In this document: one piece after another, positions 16,012-23,761 of the stretch
Numbering within the stretch: position 1 is the first letter of the stretch
Layout of the letters: each line of letters starts with the position of its first letter
The notes under the pieces: generated by a model
The model's database searches: none
What the model was told of the DNA's origin: nothing
Seen by the model: the letters and a program-made list of their open reading frames with translations, nothing else
Assembly (NCBI GenBank): GCA_035541895.1
Contig: DATKMK010000066.1
Location: 1 to 64,000, forward strand
Length of the DNA stretch: 64,000 bases
Origin: DATKMK01 sp035541895
GTDB lineage: Bacteria; Desulfobacterota; Binatia; HRBIN30; JACQVA1
Direction: 5' to 3'
Translations under genes and position numbers: made by a program

Positions 16012-17151
16012 ATGCACACCAGGGTCACGAAAATGTTCGGCATCGACTTTCCTATCTTTGCCTTCACCCACTGCCGCGATGTCGCCGCGGCGGTGAGCAA
16101 TGCCGGCGGGCTCGGCGTTCTGGGAGCCGTTGCGCACACGCCCGACCAACTCGACACCGACTTGAAGTGGATGCGCGAGCAAACCAAAGGGCGCCCGTTC
16201 GGCGTCGATCTCCTCCTCCCGCGCAAATATGTCGGCGCCGAAGCAGGCGGGTTCGATGCCGACAGCCTCAAGTCCATGCTGCCGGACGGGCATCGTGAGT
16301 GGATCGAGCAAGTGCTCGAACGCTACGGCGTACCGCCGCTGCCGGACGGCGAAGGCGAGCAGCGCGGAATGGCGAGTATGCGCATCGATCCAAAGAGCAT
16401 GGCGCCGCTGATCGACGTCGCGTTCGATCACCAGGTGGCGTTGATCGCCTCCGCGCTGGGAACGCCGCCGCGCTGGCTCGTCGACAAGGCGCACGCCAAC
16501 GGGATTCCGGTCGCCGCGCTCGCCGGCCGCCTCGATCATGCGATCGCGCACAAGGAGGGCGGCGTCGATTTGATCATCGCGCAGGGAACCGAGGGCGGCG
16601 GACACACCGGGGAGATCGCGACGATGGTGTTGATCCCGCAGGTGGTCGATGCGGTGGCACCGATTCCCATCCTCGCCGCCGGCGGCATCGCCACCGGCCG
16701 TCAGATGGCGGCGGCGCTCGCGCTCGGCGCCGAAGGCGTGTGGTGCGGCTCGGTGTGGCTGACGACCCACGAAGCGGAGACGACGCCCGCGATTCGCGAG
16801 AAATTTCTCGCCGCCACGTCCGCCGATACGCGCCGGTCGCGTTCGCTCACCGGCAAGCCCGCGCGCATGCTGCGCACGGCGTGGACCGATGCGTGGGATG
16901 AGCCGGACGCGCCGCAGCCGCTGGGGATGCCGCTGCAAAGCCTATTGGTCGCCGACGCGCAGCGGCGAATTCACCGCGTCGCGCACAAAGCCGATTCGAG
17001 CGCGCGCCCCTTGGTGACCTACTTCGTCGGCCAGGTCGTCGGCCAGATGAACGTCGCGATGTCGAGCCGCGACGTGGTGCGCGAAATGGTCGAAGGCTGT
17101 CTCGACGCGATGGACCGGATGAATGGCGTCCTGAAAGAGGACGAGAGCTAG
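16012..17151 (+). CDS. Nitronate monooxygenase family flavoprotein
   Basis: A 379-residue TIM-barrel FMN enzyme. The N-terminal segment FPIFAFTHCRDVAAAVSNAG, the central IIAQGTEGGGHTGEIATMVL and PILAAGGIATGRQMAAALAL are the conserved FMN-phosphate-binding strands of the family. GHTG places the catalytic histidine expected in 2-nitropropane dioxygenase-like enzymes. These enzymes oxidise alkyl nitronates, but many homologues have other substrates. An insertion around 70-110 (LPDGHREWIEQVLERYGVPP) marks a subfamily common in actinobacteria and deltaproteobacteria-like genomes. A strong hairpin follows the stop at 17166. Confidence 0.88.
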   Translation: MHTRVTKMFGIDFPIFAFTHCRDVAAAVSNAGGLGVLGAVAHTPDQLDTDLKWMREQTKGRPFGVDLLLPRKYVGAEAGGFDADSLKSMLPDGHREWIEQVLERYGVPPLPDGEGEQRGMASMRIDPKSMAPLIDVAFDHQVALIASALGTPPRWLVDKAHANGIPVAALAGRLDHAIAHKEGGVDLIIAQGTEGGGHTGEIATMVLIPQVVDAVAPIPILAAGGIATGRQMAAALALGAEGVWCGSVWLTTHEAETTPAIREKFLAATSADTRRSRSLTGKPARMLRTAWTDAWDEPDAPQPLGMPLQSLLVADAQRRIHRVAHKADSSARPLVTYFVGQVVGQMNVAMSSRDVVREMVEGCLDAMDRMNGVLKEDES

Positions 17152-17165
17152 CCAAAGGGACGGCT

Positions 17166-17186
17166 CCCCTCCTTGCCACGGAGGGG
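17166..17186. terminator. Hairpin after the NMO gene
   Basis: CCCCTCC pairs with GGAGGGG around a seven-base loop, 15 bases past the stop codon. No T-run follows. It lies between two convergent genes and could end transcription from either side. Confidence 0.5.
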
Positions 17187-17247
17187 GCAGGGGAAGTTTG
17201 CGAGGAACCCCCTGTCGCCCCCCTTGGTAAGGGAACGGGTTCCGAGG

Positions 17248-17706
17248 TTACTTCGGCGTGTACTTGATCAAGACGCGCGAGCCGTCTTTGAAGCCGGTGC
17301 GGAACTTCTCTTCGAACTTCGACCAGCCGTCGGGATATTTCTTGGCGTAGGTCTCGAACATCAGCGCGTGAATTTTCGGGTCTTGCACAATCGCGCCAAC
17401 CGCCTCGAACGACGGGCCGTCGGGTTTGCCGACGGCGATTTTCGCGGCGGTGCGGCCGGCCTTGATGCGCTTGGCGCGCCATGACGTCGGCGGTGTGCCG
17501 ACCCACACCGCGTTGTCGTGGAACAGAAACCAAATCTCTGCCGGCTTGCTGAAGCTGCCGTTCTTGCGCTGGCTGGCGATGTAGACGTACGTGCGGCTGC
17601 CGAGTTGATCCTTGAGCGCCGCCGACAACTCGGCACCGAAGGCGACGGTGCTCCAAGCCGTGGCGATTGCAACGATCAACGCGGTGGATTGGACGCGACG
17701 CAGCAT
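17248..17706 (-). CDS. Exported protein with pyridoxamine-oxidase-like split-barrel domain
   Basis: A 152-residue protein with a clear signal peptide: MLRRVQSTALIVAIATAWST followed by VAFGAEL, with cleavage likely after FG-A. The mature part reads YVYIASQRKNGSFSKPAEIW, FLFHDNAVWVGT, TSWRAKRIKAGRTAAKIAVG and FEAVGAIVQDP. This order of strands resembles the PNPOx-like/FMN-binding split barrel. That fold is nearly always cytoplasmic, so an exported copy is unusual. Cofactor binding is not shown. It follows the convergent NMO gene and is 53 bp downstream of the MFS gene, with which it may be co-transcribed. Confidence 0.68.
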   Translation of the reverse strand: MLRRVQSTALIVAIATAWSTVAFGAELSAALKDQLGSRTYVYIASQRKNGSFSKPAEIWFLFHDNAVWVGTPPTSWRAKRIKAGRTAAKIAVGKPDGPSFEAVGAIVQDPKIHALMFETYAKKYPDGWSKFEEKFRTGFKDGSRVLIKYTPK

Positions 17707-17758
17707 GCTGCACCTCCGATGATTGGTGCTTCCTGTAAAGCCGTGGACGGGCGCTGAG

Positions 17759-19027
17759 TCAACCGCGCGTCGCCGCGCGCGCGGCGCGGACGAATAGAAC
17801 GGCGGCGACCGCGTTGCTCAACACCACCAGCATCAACGAGTAGCGAATCGAGTCGGGTCGGCCGAGCGCATCGTTGAGGATGCCGACGGTCTGCGGTCCG
17901 GCGCCGAGCCCGATCAGATTGACGATGAACAGAAACACCGCCGCCGTGACCGCGCGCATTTCGGGGACGACCATTTCCTGGATCAGCGACGCCGTCGGCC
18001 CGAGCCAGGCGGCGTTGCACAAACCCGCCGGCACCGCGAGCCACAGCGCGGCCGCCGGGTTGGACTGTAACAGCACCGCCCAGTTCAACGGGGCGCCGAG
18101 CGCGGCGCCGGCGGCGGCGACATAGAAGCGGGCACGCGGATACTCGTGCCAGCGGTCCGACAGCCAGCCGCCGAGGAACGCGCCGCACGAGCCGCTCAGC
18201 GAACTGATCAGCGCCAGGTAGAGGCCCAGCTCCGCCGGCTTCAGGTGGTGCACGCGAATAAAGAAGACGGCGATCCAACTGCCGATGCCGTAGCCGCCGA
18301 ACGATTGGAACGCGCCGGCGAACGACAACAACCAAAACGCGGGCAATGTGCGCAGCGTCGCCCGCACGGCTGAAAAGTCGGGTGTGGCCGCTGCAGGTTG
18401 CGCGCGTCCGCCGCGCGGCGGTTCGCGAATCGTCAGGCGGACGACGACCGCGAGCAGACATCCCGGCAAACCCACGATCGCGAACGCGACCCGCCAGCCG
18501 AAGGCATCGTTGACCCAGCCGCCGAGCCAGAAGCCGATACCGACGCCGATGTAGATCCCGGCGCTGTAAATCGACAACGCGGTCGCGCGCTGGTGCGCCG
18601 GGAAGTAGTCGGCGAGCAGCGAGTGCGCCGCGGGCGTGCAACTGGCCTCGCCGACGCCGACGCCAATCCGCGCGAGCGCCAGTTCGCCGAAGCCGCGCGC
18701 GGCCCCGCACAGCGCCGTCATCACGCTCCACACGCCCAGCCCGACGGCGATCAGCGACCGTCGCACCCAGACGTCCGCCAAGCGCGCGAGCGGCAGTCCC
18801 ATGGTGGTGTAGAACGCGGCGAACGCGAAACCCGAGAGGAAGCCGAGGGCGGTGTCGGAAATATGCAAATCGTCTTTGATCGGTTGCAGCAGGATCGCGA
18901 GGATCTGGCGATCGATGAAATTGAAGATATACACCACCACCAGCAGTGCGAGCACGTATGCGCGGTAGCGCGCCTCGCCGGCAGCCGCCTCCGGCGCGGG
19001 CTGCACCGCGTGTGCGGGTAATGCCAT
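17759..19027 (-). CDS. Spinster-type MFS transporter
   Basis: A 422-residue permease with twelve predicted helices. Helix 1 carries YIFNFIDRQILAILLQPIKD and the following loop has GLPLARLADVWVRRSLIAVG, the MFS motif A. IGVGVGEASCTPAAHSLLAD is the signature of Spinster-like transporters, which move lipids or carboxylates. The substrate is unknown. A paralogue with the same motifs lies at 59683-61272. It is divergent from the iron-sulfur gene at 19134, with 106 bp between them. Confidence 0.9.
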   Translation of the reverse strand: MALPAHAVQPAPEAAAGEARYRAYVLALLVVVYIFNFIDRQILAILLQPIKDDLHISDTALGFLSGFAFAAFYTTMGLPLARLADVWVRRSLIAVGLGVWSVMTALCGAARGFGELALARIGVGVGEASCTPAAHSLLADYFPAHQRATALSIYSAGIYIGVGIGFWLGGWVNDAFGWRVAFAIVGLPGCLLAVVVRLTIREPPRGGRAQPAAATPDFSAVRATLRTLPAFWLLSFAGAFQSFGGYGIGSWIAVFFIRVHHLKPAELGLYLALISSLSGSCGAFLGGWLSDRWHEYPRARFYVAAAGAALGAPLNWAVLLQSNPAAALWLAVPAGLCNAAWLGPTASLIQEMVVPEMRAVTAAVFLFIVNLIGLGAGPQTVGILNDALGRPDSIRYSLMLVVLSNAVAAVLFVRAARAATRG

Positions 19028-19133
19028 GCGCCTCGATAGCCCGCCCGCATGCGACTTGTCGAGGGCGACAAAATGCTTCCGATCCCGCGCCTCACCGTGC
19101 TAGTGGTCCGCCAAGTCAGGCCGAGGAGGGACG

Positions 19134-20636
19134 ATGGCGGAGGCGATCGGACTCAAAATCCACGAGAACAAGTTTTGGGACGCCGGCGACTTGCGACGGG
19201 AGGTCGATCGGATTTTCGACATCTGTCACGGCTGCCGGTTGTGCTTCAAGTTCTGCGGCAGCTTCCCCACGCTCTTCGACTCGATCGACCAGAAGACCGA
19301 AGCCCGGCGCGCCGAGCATCTCGCCCAACATCCCGAGTTGATCGAGCAAGCGGCACGCAAGCGCGCCGAGGCCGCGGCGACCGCGGCCCCGCGCGAGCAC
19401 CATGAAGAGCGGGCCGAGGCATTCGGCGATGAGCTGCCGGAGCTGCAGGCACACGCCGGCGATCTGACCGCCGCCGAGATCGACCGCGTCGTCGACCTCT
19501 GCTTTCAGTGCAAGCTCTGTTATCCGAATTGCCCGTACACGCCGCCGCATGAGTTTGCGTTGGACTTTCCGCGCCTCCTGCTGCGCTGGAAGGCGCACCG
19601 GGTGCGGCGCGACGGCGTACCCCTGAAGACCAAACTGATTCGCAACAGCCGGCTGATCGGCCGGCTCGGCAGCGTGCAGCCGGCGGTGACGAACTGGGCG
19701 ATGGGCAATTCGCTCAATCGAGTGGCGATGGAGAAAACCGTCGGCATCCATCGCAACAAACTGCTGCCCACGTTTCACGCCGAGACCTTCCCGCGATGGT
19801 GGAGCCGGCGTGGGCCCGCGCAGGTGGAAGCGCCGCAGCCGCTGAAGGAAGGCGTCGAGCACCCGACGCCGCTGAAAGTCGCGCTGTTCTCGACCTGCTT
19901 GGTGGATTACCACTCGCCGGAAACCGGCAAGGCAGCGGTGCGGGTGCTCGAACACAACGGCGTCGAGGTGGCGTTTTCGGAAGAACAGATCTGCTGCGGC
20001 ATGCCCTTTCTCGACAGCGGCGACGTCGACGCGGCGGCGCACAACGCGCGCCGCAACGTTGCCGTCCTGCGCGACTGGGTCGCGCGCGGCTATGAAGTCG
20101 TGGTGCCCTCGCCGAGCTGCAGCTTGATGGTCCGCGAAGAGTATCCGCAACTGCTGGGCGATGCCGCGTCCGCCGAAGTCTCCGCGCACAGCCGCGACTT
20201 GGCGGAGTACATCTTTCGCATCGCCCGCGACGGTCGGCTCAAGCGCGACTTCAAGCGGCGGTTGGGCAAGATCAAGTATCATGTGCCGTGTCACATCCGC
20301 GTCCAGAACATCGGGTTGCGCGGGCGCGACATCTTGAAGGTGATCGCCGACGAGGTCGACGCCGTGCAAGAGTGCTCGGGGCACGACGGCACGTGGAGCA
20401 TGTCGGTCGAGCATTTCGACGAGTCCTTGCGCTGGGGCAAGAAGCTGTTCGCCGGCATGACGCCGGCGGCGGGCGAGACGTGTTCCGGCGCGTGCTCGGA
20501 TTGCGGCTTGGCCGCCCTGCACATCAAACAAGGCTGCGGCCAGCAGGCGGTGCATCCGGTGGTGGCGCTGGCGTGGGCGTACGGATTCGACGTTGGTGAG
20601 GCCGAGAGGCTGTTGACTGCGAACCCAAGTAGTTGA
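19134..20636 (+). CDS. GlpC/HdrD-like iron-sulfur oxidoreductase with CCG domains
   Basis: A 500-residue protein. Two [4Fe-4S] motifs lie in the first third, CHGCRLCFKFC and CFQCKLCYPNCP. They are followed by two cysteine-rich CCG-type modules: FSTCLVDY with ICCGMPFLDSG, then VPCHIRVQN with ECSGHDGTWSM and a closing CSGACSDCGLAALHIKQG. This matches the heterodisulfide-reductase/GlpC-like proteins that pass electrons at a membrane or flavoprotein partner. The family is often found with rubrerythrin and DUF3501 genes, but neither is here. GAGGAGG precedes the ATG. The next gene overlaps the stop as TTGA, so they are co-translated. Confidence 0.9.
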   Translation: MAEAIGLKIHENKFWDAGDLRREVDRIFDICHGCRLCFKFCGSFPTLFDSIDQKTEARRAEHLAQHPELIEQAARKRAEAAATAAPREHHEERAEAFGDELPELQAHAGDLTAAEIDRVVDLCFQCKLCYPNCPYTPPHEFALDFPRLLLRWKAHRVRRDGVPLKTKLIRNSRLIGRLGSVQPAVTNWAMGNSLNRVAMEKTVGIHRNKLLPTFHAETFPRWWSRRGPAQVEAPQPLKEGVEHPTPLKVALFSTCLVDYHSPETGKAAVRVLEHNGVEVAFSEEQICCGMPFLDSGDVDAAAHNARRNVAVLRDWVARGYEVVVPSPSCSLMVREEYPQLLGDAASAEVSAHSRDLAEYIFRIARDGRLKRDFKRRLGKIKYHVPCHIRVQNIGLRGRDILKVIADEVDAVQECSGHDGTWSMSVEHFDESLRWGKKLFAGMTPAAGETCSGACSDCGLAALHIKQGCGQQAVHPVVALAWAYGFDVGEAERLLTANPSS

Positions 20637-22297
20637 GCCTCTGCTCGGTGGCGACGATCGCTGTGGCGCAACGATTGGGAGCGTTCTTTTGTTCGCCCGC
20701 CGAACCGCTCAATCTTGCGGTCTTTCGGATCGTCGTGTTCACCTGTTTGCTGCGGACCCTTCACCACACCGACTACGTCCACCTCGCCGAGATGCCGGCG
20801 GCCTTGCGTGTTGCGCCGCACGGGTACGAGCATGTGTGGCAGTGGATCCCATTTGACTTGGCCTGGGTGGTGGGAGTGCGGCGCGTCGCCTTGGTGGCCG
20901 GCTGCGCCGCCTTGATTGGGTGGATGACGCGCAGCGCCGCGGCTGTCACCTGTGTGTGTGCGGTCTATTTGCTCGGGTTGCCGGGATGGTTCGGCAAGAT
21001 CAATCATGTCAACCACCACTTGGTGTGGTTTTCGGCCCTGTTGGCCGCGGCACCCTCCGGCGACGCATTGGGCATCGACGCCGTCCATGCCGCGTGGCGG
21101 CGCGCCGACCGCGCCGACCTCGCGCCACCATCCGCCGGCGCCGCGTACGCCCTGCCGATACGCGTGGCTTGGCTGCTGATCGGCGTGATCTACTTCTTTC
21201 CCGGTATGTGGAAGTTGTTGGCGTGTCCGGCATGGTTGGATAGCGATTCCATGCGCTATCTGATGTACGAGCACTGGGCGTCGAAGCACTTCCTGCCGGC
21301 GGTTCGCATCGACCGCTACCCGTTGCTGTGCTCGCTCGGCGGCCTCGCGACGATCGTCTTCGAGCTGTCCTTCGTGTTTACCCTCCTTTTCCCGTGGCTG
21401 CGCCGGCTCGCGGTGCTGGGGGGAATCGCGTTTCACTGGCTCACCAAAGTGTACCTGCAGATTTTCTTCCGCAACTTGCTCGTCTGCTACGCGGTGTTCG
21501 TCGACTGGCAATGGCTCGGTGCGCGGATCGGCGCGCGGCTGTTTGCCCGCGATGCCGTTCTGACGTTCGACCCGGATGATCCGCGCCATCGGCGAATTGT
21601 GGCGCTACTGCTTTCGCTCGATCTGCTTCGTCGGCTGCAGTGCAGGCCGAATTCGCCCGCGACGGATCGTTCCGACGGGAAGCTGATGCGGGTCCACGTC
21701 GACGGGCAGACGCTATCTAGAGGGCGCAACCTTCTGGCGATTGGGCTACGAATTCCGCTCGCCGTCGCCGCGTGGCCGGTCTTCGTTGCAACCTGGATCG
21801 TCGCCCCTTCGGGCGATGCCGCAGCATTGCGCGCGGGCGACGCGAGTGTGAAGACGCCACGACTCGCCCCCATCCTGACCGTTGGCGGTCTGTTGCTCGC
21901 CGCCAACATCTACTGCGGCGCCATGTGTATCAACTCGTGGCCGTTCTCGGTCTACCCCACGTTCGCGCAACTTCACGGGCCGACGCAGACCGTCATCGAA
22001 GCGGTCACTCGACAACCCAACGGCCGCACGCACCGAATGCAGGTCCCGATCCACTCGCACGCGCAGCACCGCATTCTCGAGCAATCGCCGGCGGAGCGGG
22101 CGGCGGCGCTTCAGGGGCTGGCCGATCTCTTGGCGAGTGAGCCGCGCAAGGTTCGCCCGGGCGACGTCTTGCAACTGTACGAAGTTACCCGATCAATAGT
22201 TCCGGAGGAACGCTCGCGGTCGCCGTTGCGCGAACAGTTGCTGGCGGAATTTCGATTCGGGGACAGCGTGCCCGCGCACGCGGAACCGCTTCGGTAG
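20633..22297 (+). CDS. HTTM-domain membrane protein fused to a degenerate DCC domain
   Basis: A 554-residue membrane protein. Residues 20 to about 300 form an HTTM (vitamin-K-carboxylase-like) helical domain: LNLAVFRIVVFTCLLRTLHH, KINHVNHHLVWFSALLAAAP, GVIYFFPGMWKLL and GGIAFHWLTKVYLQIFFRNL. Around 308-400 follows a DUF393/DCC-like segment, VLTFDPDDPRHRRIVALLLS then RNLLAIGLRIPLAVAAWPVF, where the usual DCxxC is replaced by DDPRH. Its thiol chemistry is therefore lost. The last 110 residues are soluble and membrane-anchored. Translation starts at TTG, overlapping the stop of the FeS protein; the next ATG would remove helix 1. Function is unknown. Confidence 0.8.
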   Translation: MSLCSVATIAVAQRLGAFFCSPAEPLNLAVFRIVVFTCLLRTLHHTDYVHLAEMPAALRVAPHGYEHVWQWIPFDLAWVVGVRRVALVAGCAALIGWMTRSAAAVTCVCAVYLLGLPGWFGKINHVNHHLVWFSALLAAAPSGDALGIDAVHAAWRRADRADLAPPSAGAAYALPIRVAWLLIGVIYFFPGMWKLLACPAWLDSDSMRYLMYEHWASKHFLPAVRIDRYPLLCSLGGLATIVFELSFVFTLLFPWLRRLAVLGGIAFHWLTKVYLQIFFRNLLVCYAVFVDWQWLGARIGARLFARDAVLTFDPDDPRHRRIVALLLSLDLLRRLQCRPNSPATDRSDGKLMRVHVDGQTLSRGRNLLAIGLRIPLAVAAWPVFVATWIVAPSGDAAALRAGDASVKTPRLAPILTVGGLLLAANIYCGAMCINSWPFSVYPTFAQLHGPTQTVIEAVTRQPNGRTHRMQVPIHSHAQHRILEQSPAERAAALQGLADLLASEPRKVRPGDVLQLYEVTRSIVPEERSRSPLREQLLAEFRFGDSVPAHAEPLR

Positions 22298-22775
22298 TGC
22301 GGCATCGTTGCGCGGGATCACCGCAGCCACGCCTCGGCGTCTGCGCGGTTGGCAAATACGCGGAAGCTGTGGCCGCCGCGGGCTTCGGCGAGAAACTCTC
22401 TGGCGATGGCCAGATGCGTCTTGCCGGTGCCGGTCCCGCCGATCAGCACGGCGTTGCGCTGCTGAGCGAGGAAGCCCCCGGCGGCGAGGTCATGGACGAG
22501 GGGCTCATTGATGGGCGTGCCCGCGAAGGCGAAGTCGGCTAGGTCCTTGGCCAACGGCAGCTTGGCGATGGTGAGCTGGTATTGGCGGGCCGTGCCCTGT
22601 ACTCGATGCAGTTTGGCAACGTCCCTTCCTCAGCGCGCCGACGCTGGCGTTCAACACGGGCGATCGCAGCGGGCTCGGTCGGTTCCACACCATGCGCGGC
22701 TTCGTCGGTCTACTTCATGAATCTCGGATACGCCTTCTGAAAGTGGTCTGACAACGCTCTGGAGATAGTGAGATC
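22298..22775. other. Mobile-element scar between HTTM and hydrolase genes
   Basis: This 478-base gap holds no complete gene. The minus strand carries an istB remnant (22318-22630). On the plus strand 22625-22739 is a short stretch whose frames read TLAFNTGDRSGLGRFHTMRG and, shifted by one, SVYFMNLGYAF before a stop. The latter resembles the phenylalanine-ended C-terminus of an outer-membrane beta-barrel protein with a frameshift; this is a weak call. Confidence 0.45.
22318..22630 (-). pseudogene. istB: IS21-family istB remnant, chimeric C-terminus
   Basis: Codons from about 22630 read GTARQYQLTIAKLPLAKDLA, then DFAFAGTPINEPLVHDLAAG and the Walker A motif IGGTGTGKTHLAIA. This is the ATPase helper IstB of IS21-type elements. 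Right after the Walker A helix the sequence leaves the family and ends SFRVFANRADAEAWLR, a tail that looks like the end of an unrelated small STAS-like protein. The true IstB start, the rest of its ATPase domain and istA are absent. The element is dead and was probably truncated by recombination within istB. Confidence 0.75.
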
Positions 22776-23705
22776 ATGCACTTGGACAAGTCACGTTGGG
22801 CGCTGATGAAACCGCGTACGCTCACCATCGATGGCGACCGAGTCGCTTACCGAGTCGCCGGCAAGGGGCCGGTGCTGCTGCTCGTCCACGGCCTGGCCGG
22901 CAACTCGCTGACCTGGAGATACGTCACGCCGCCACTGGCCCAGCGGTTCACGGTCCTTGCCCCCGATCTACTCGGGCAGGGGCAGTCGGACAAACCCCAG
23001 GGCGAGTACTCACTCGGCGCTCATGCCAACATGCTGCGCGACCTGATGGATGGCCTCAGGCACAAGCGAGCGACAATCGTCGGCCAGTCGCTCGGGGGCG
23101 GCGTGGCCATGCAGTTTGCCTATCAGTTCCCGGAGCGCTGCGAACGCCTGGTCCTGGTGAACAGCGGTGGACTCGGTCGCGAGGTCACGTTCTACCTCCG
23201 GATACTGACCGTGCCCGGCTTCGAGTCGGTTTTCCCGCTCTTCTGCACGCCACGGTTGCGCGACGCTGGGAACCTAGTTGCCACGTGGCTCAACCGCGCC
23301 GGAGTTCCATCCACGCCCGCTAGCCAGGAGATCTGGCGGAGCTATGCCTCGCTGGCAGACGCCGAGAACCGCCGCGCATTCTTCCGTAGCCTGCACGACG
23401 TGATCGATTTCAAAGGGCAAGCAGTGAGCGCCCTTGGTCGGCTGTACCGCGCAGCGCGGTTGCCGACGTTGATTGTGTGGGGCGCCGACGACCCGTTCAT
23501 TCCGGTGAGTCACGCGGTTGCCGCGCACAAAGCTATCCTCGGCAGCCGCCTCGAAATCTTCAAGGGGGTGGGTCACTACCCACACTGCGAGGCGCCCGAT
23601 CGCTTCGTCAAGGTGCTCCTCGATTTCATCACATCCACCAAGCCTGCTCGCCGGCGCGTGCGGTCGGCGCGGTCAACGAAGCAACGATCCAATCCGCACT
23701 ACTGA
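22776..23705 (+). CDS. Alpha/beta hydrolase
   Basis: A 309-residue hydrolase. The oxyanion strand is VLLLVHGLAGNSLTW, the nucleophile elbow ATIVGQSLGGGVAMQFAYQF, the acid VWGADDPFIPVSHAV and the histidine GVGHYPHCEAPDRF. A complete Ser-Asp-His triad is therefore present. The lid between about 150 and 220 (REVTFYLRILTVPGFESVFP) is hydrophobic, suggesting a lipid-like or aromatic substrate. The lysine/arginine-rich tail is not part of the fold. Start could be ATG 22776 or the ATG ten codons later. It converges on the P-type ATPase gene with 56 bp between stops. Confidence 0.9.
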   Translation: MHLDKSRWALMKPRTLTIDGDRVAYRVAGKGPVLLLVHGLAGNSLTWRYVTPPLAQRFTVLAPDLLGQGQSDKPQGEYSLGAHANMLRDLMDGLRHKRATIVGQSLGGGVAMQFAYQFPERCERLVLVNSGGLGREVTFYLRILTVPGFESVFPLFCTPRLRDAGNLVATWLNRAGVPSTPASQEIWRSYASLADAENRRAFFRSLHDVIDFKGQAVSALGRLYRAARLPTLIVWGADDPFIPVSHAVAAHKAILGSRLEIFKGVGHYPHCEAPDRFVKVLLDFITSTKPARRRVRSARSTKQRSNPHY

Positions 23706-23761
23706 AAACCGATCAGGATGGCGACCGAAGGGGGCAAGGTGGTGGAAGCCCGCGCACATCC

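Noticed and set aside
19116..20555. Long antisense frame (about 480 codons) opposite the FeS protein
   Set aside because: Composition is Arg/His/Gln/Ala-rich without any domain, as expected for the antisense of GC-rich coding sequence; the sense strand has clear cysteine motifs.
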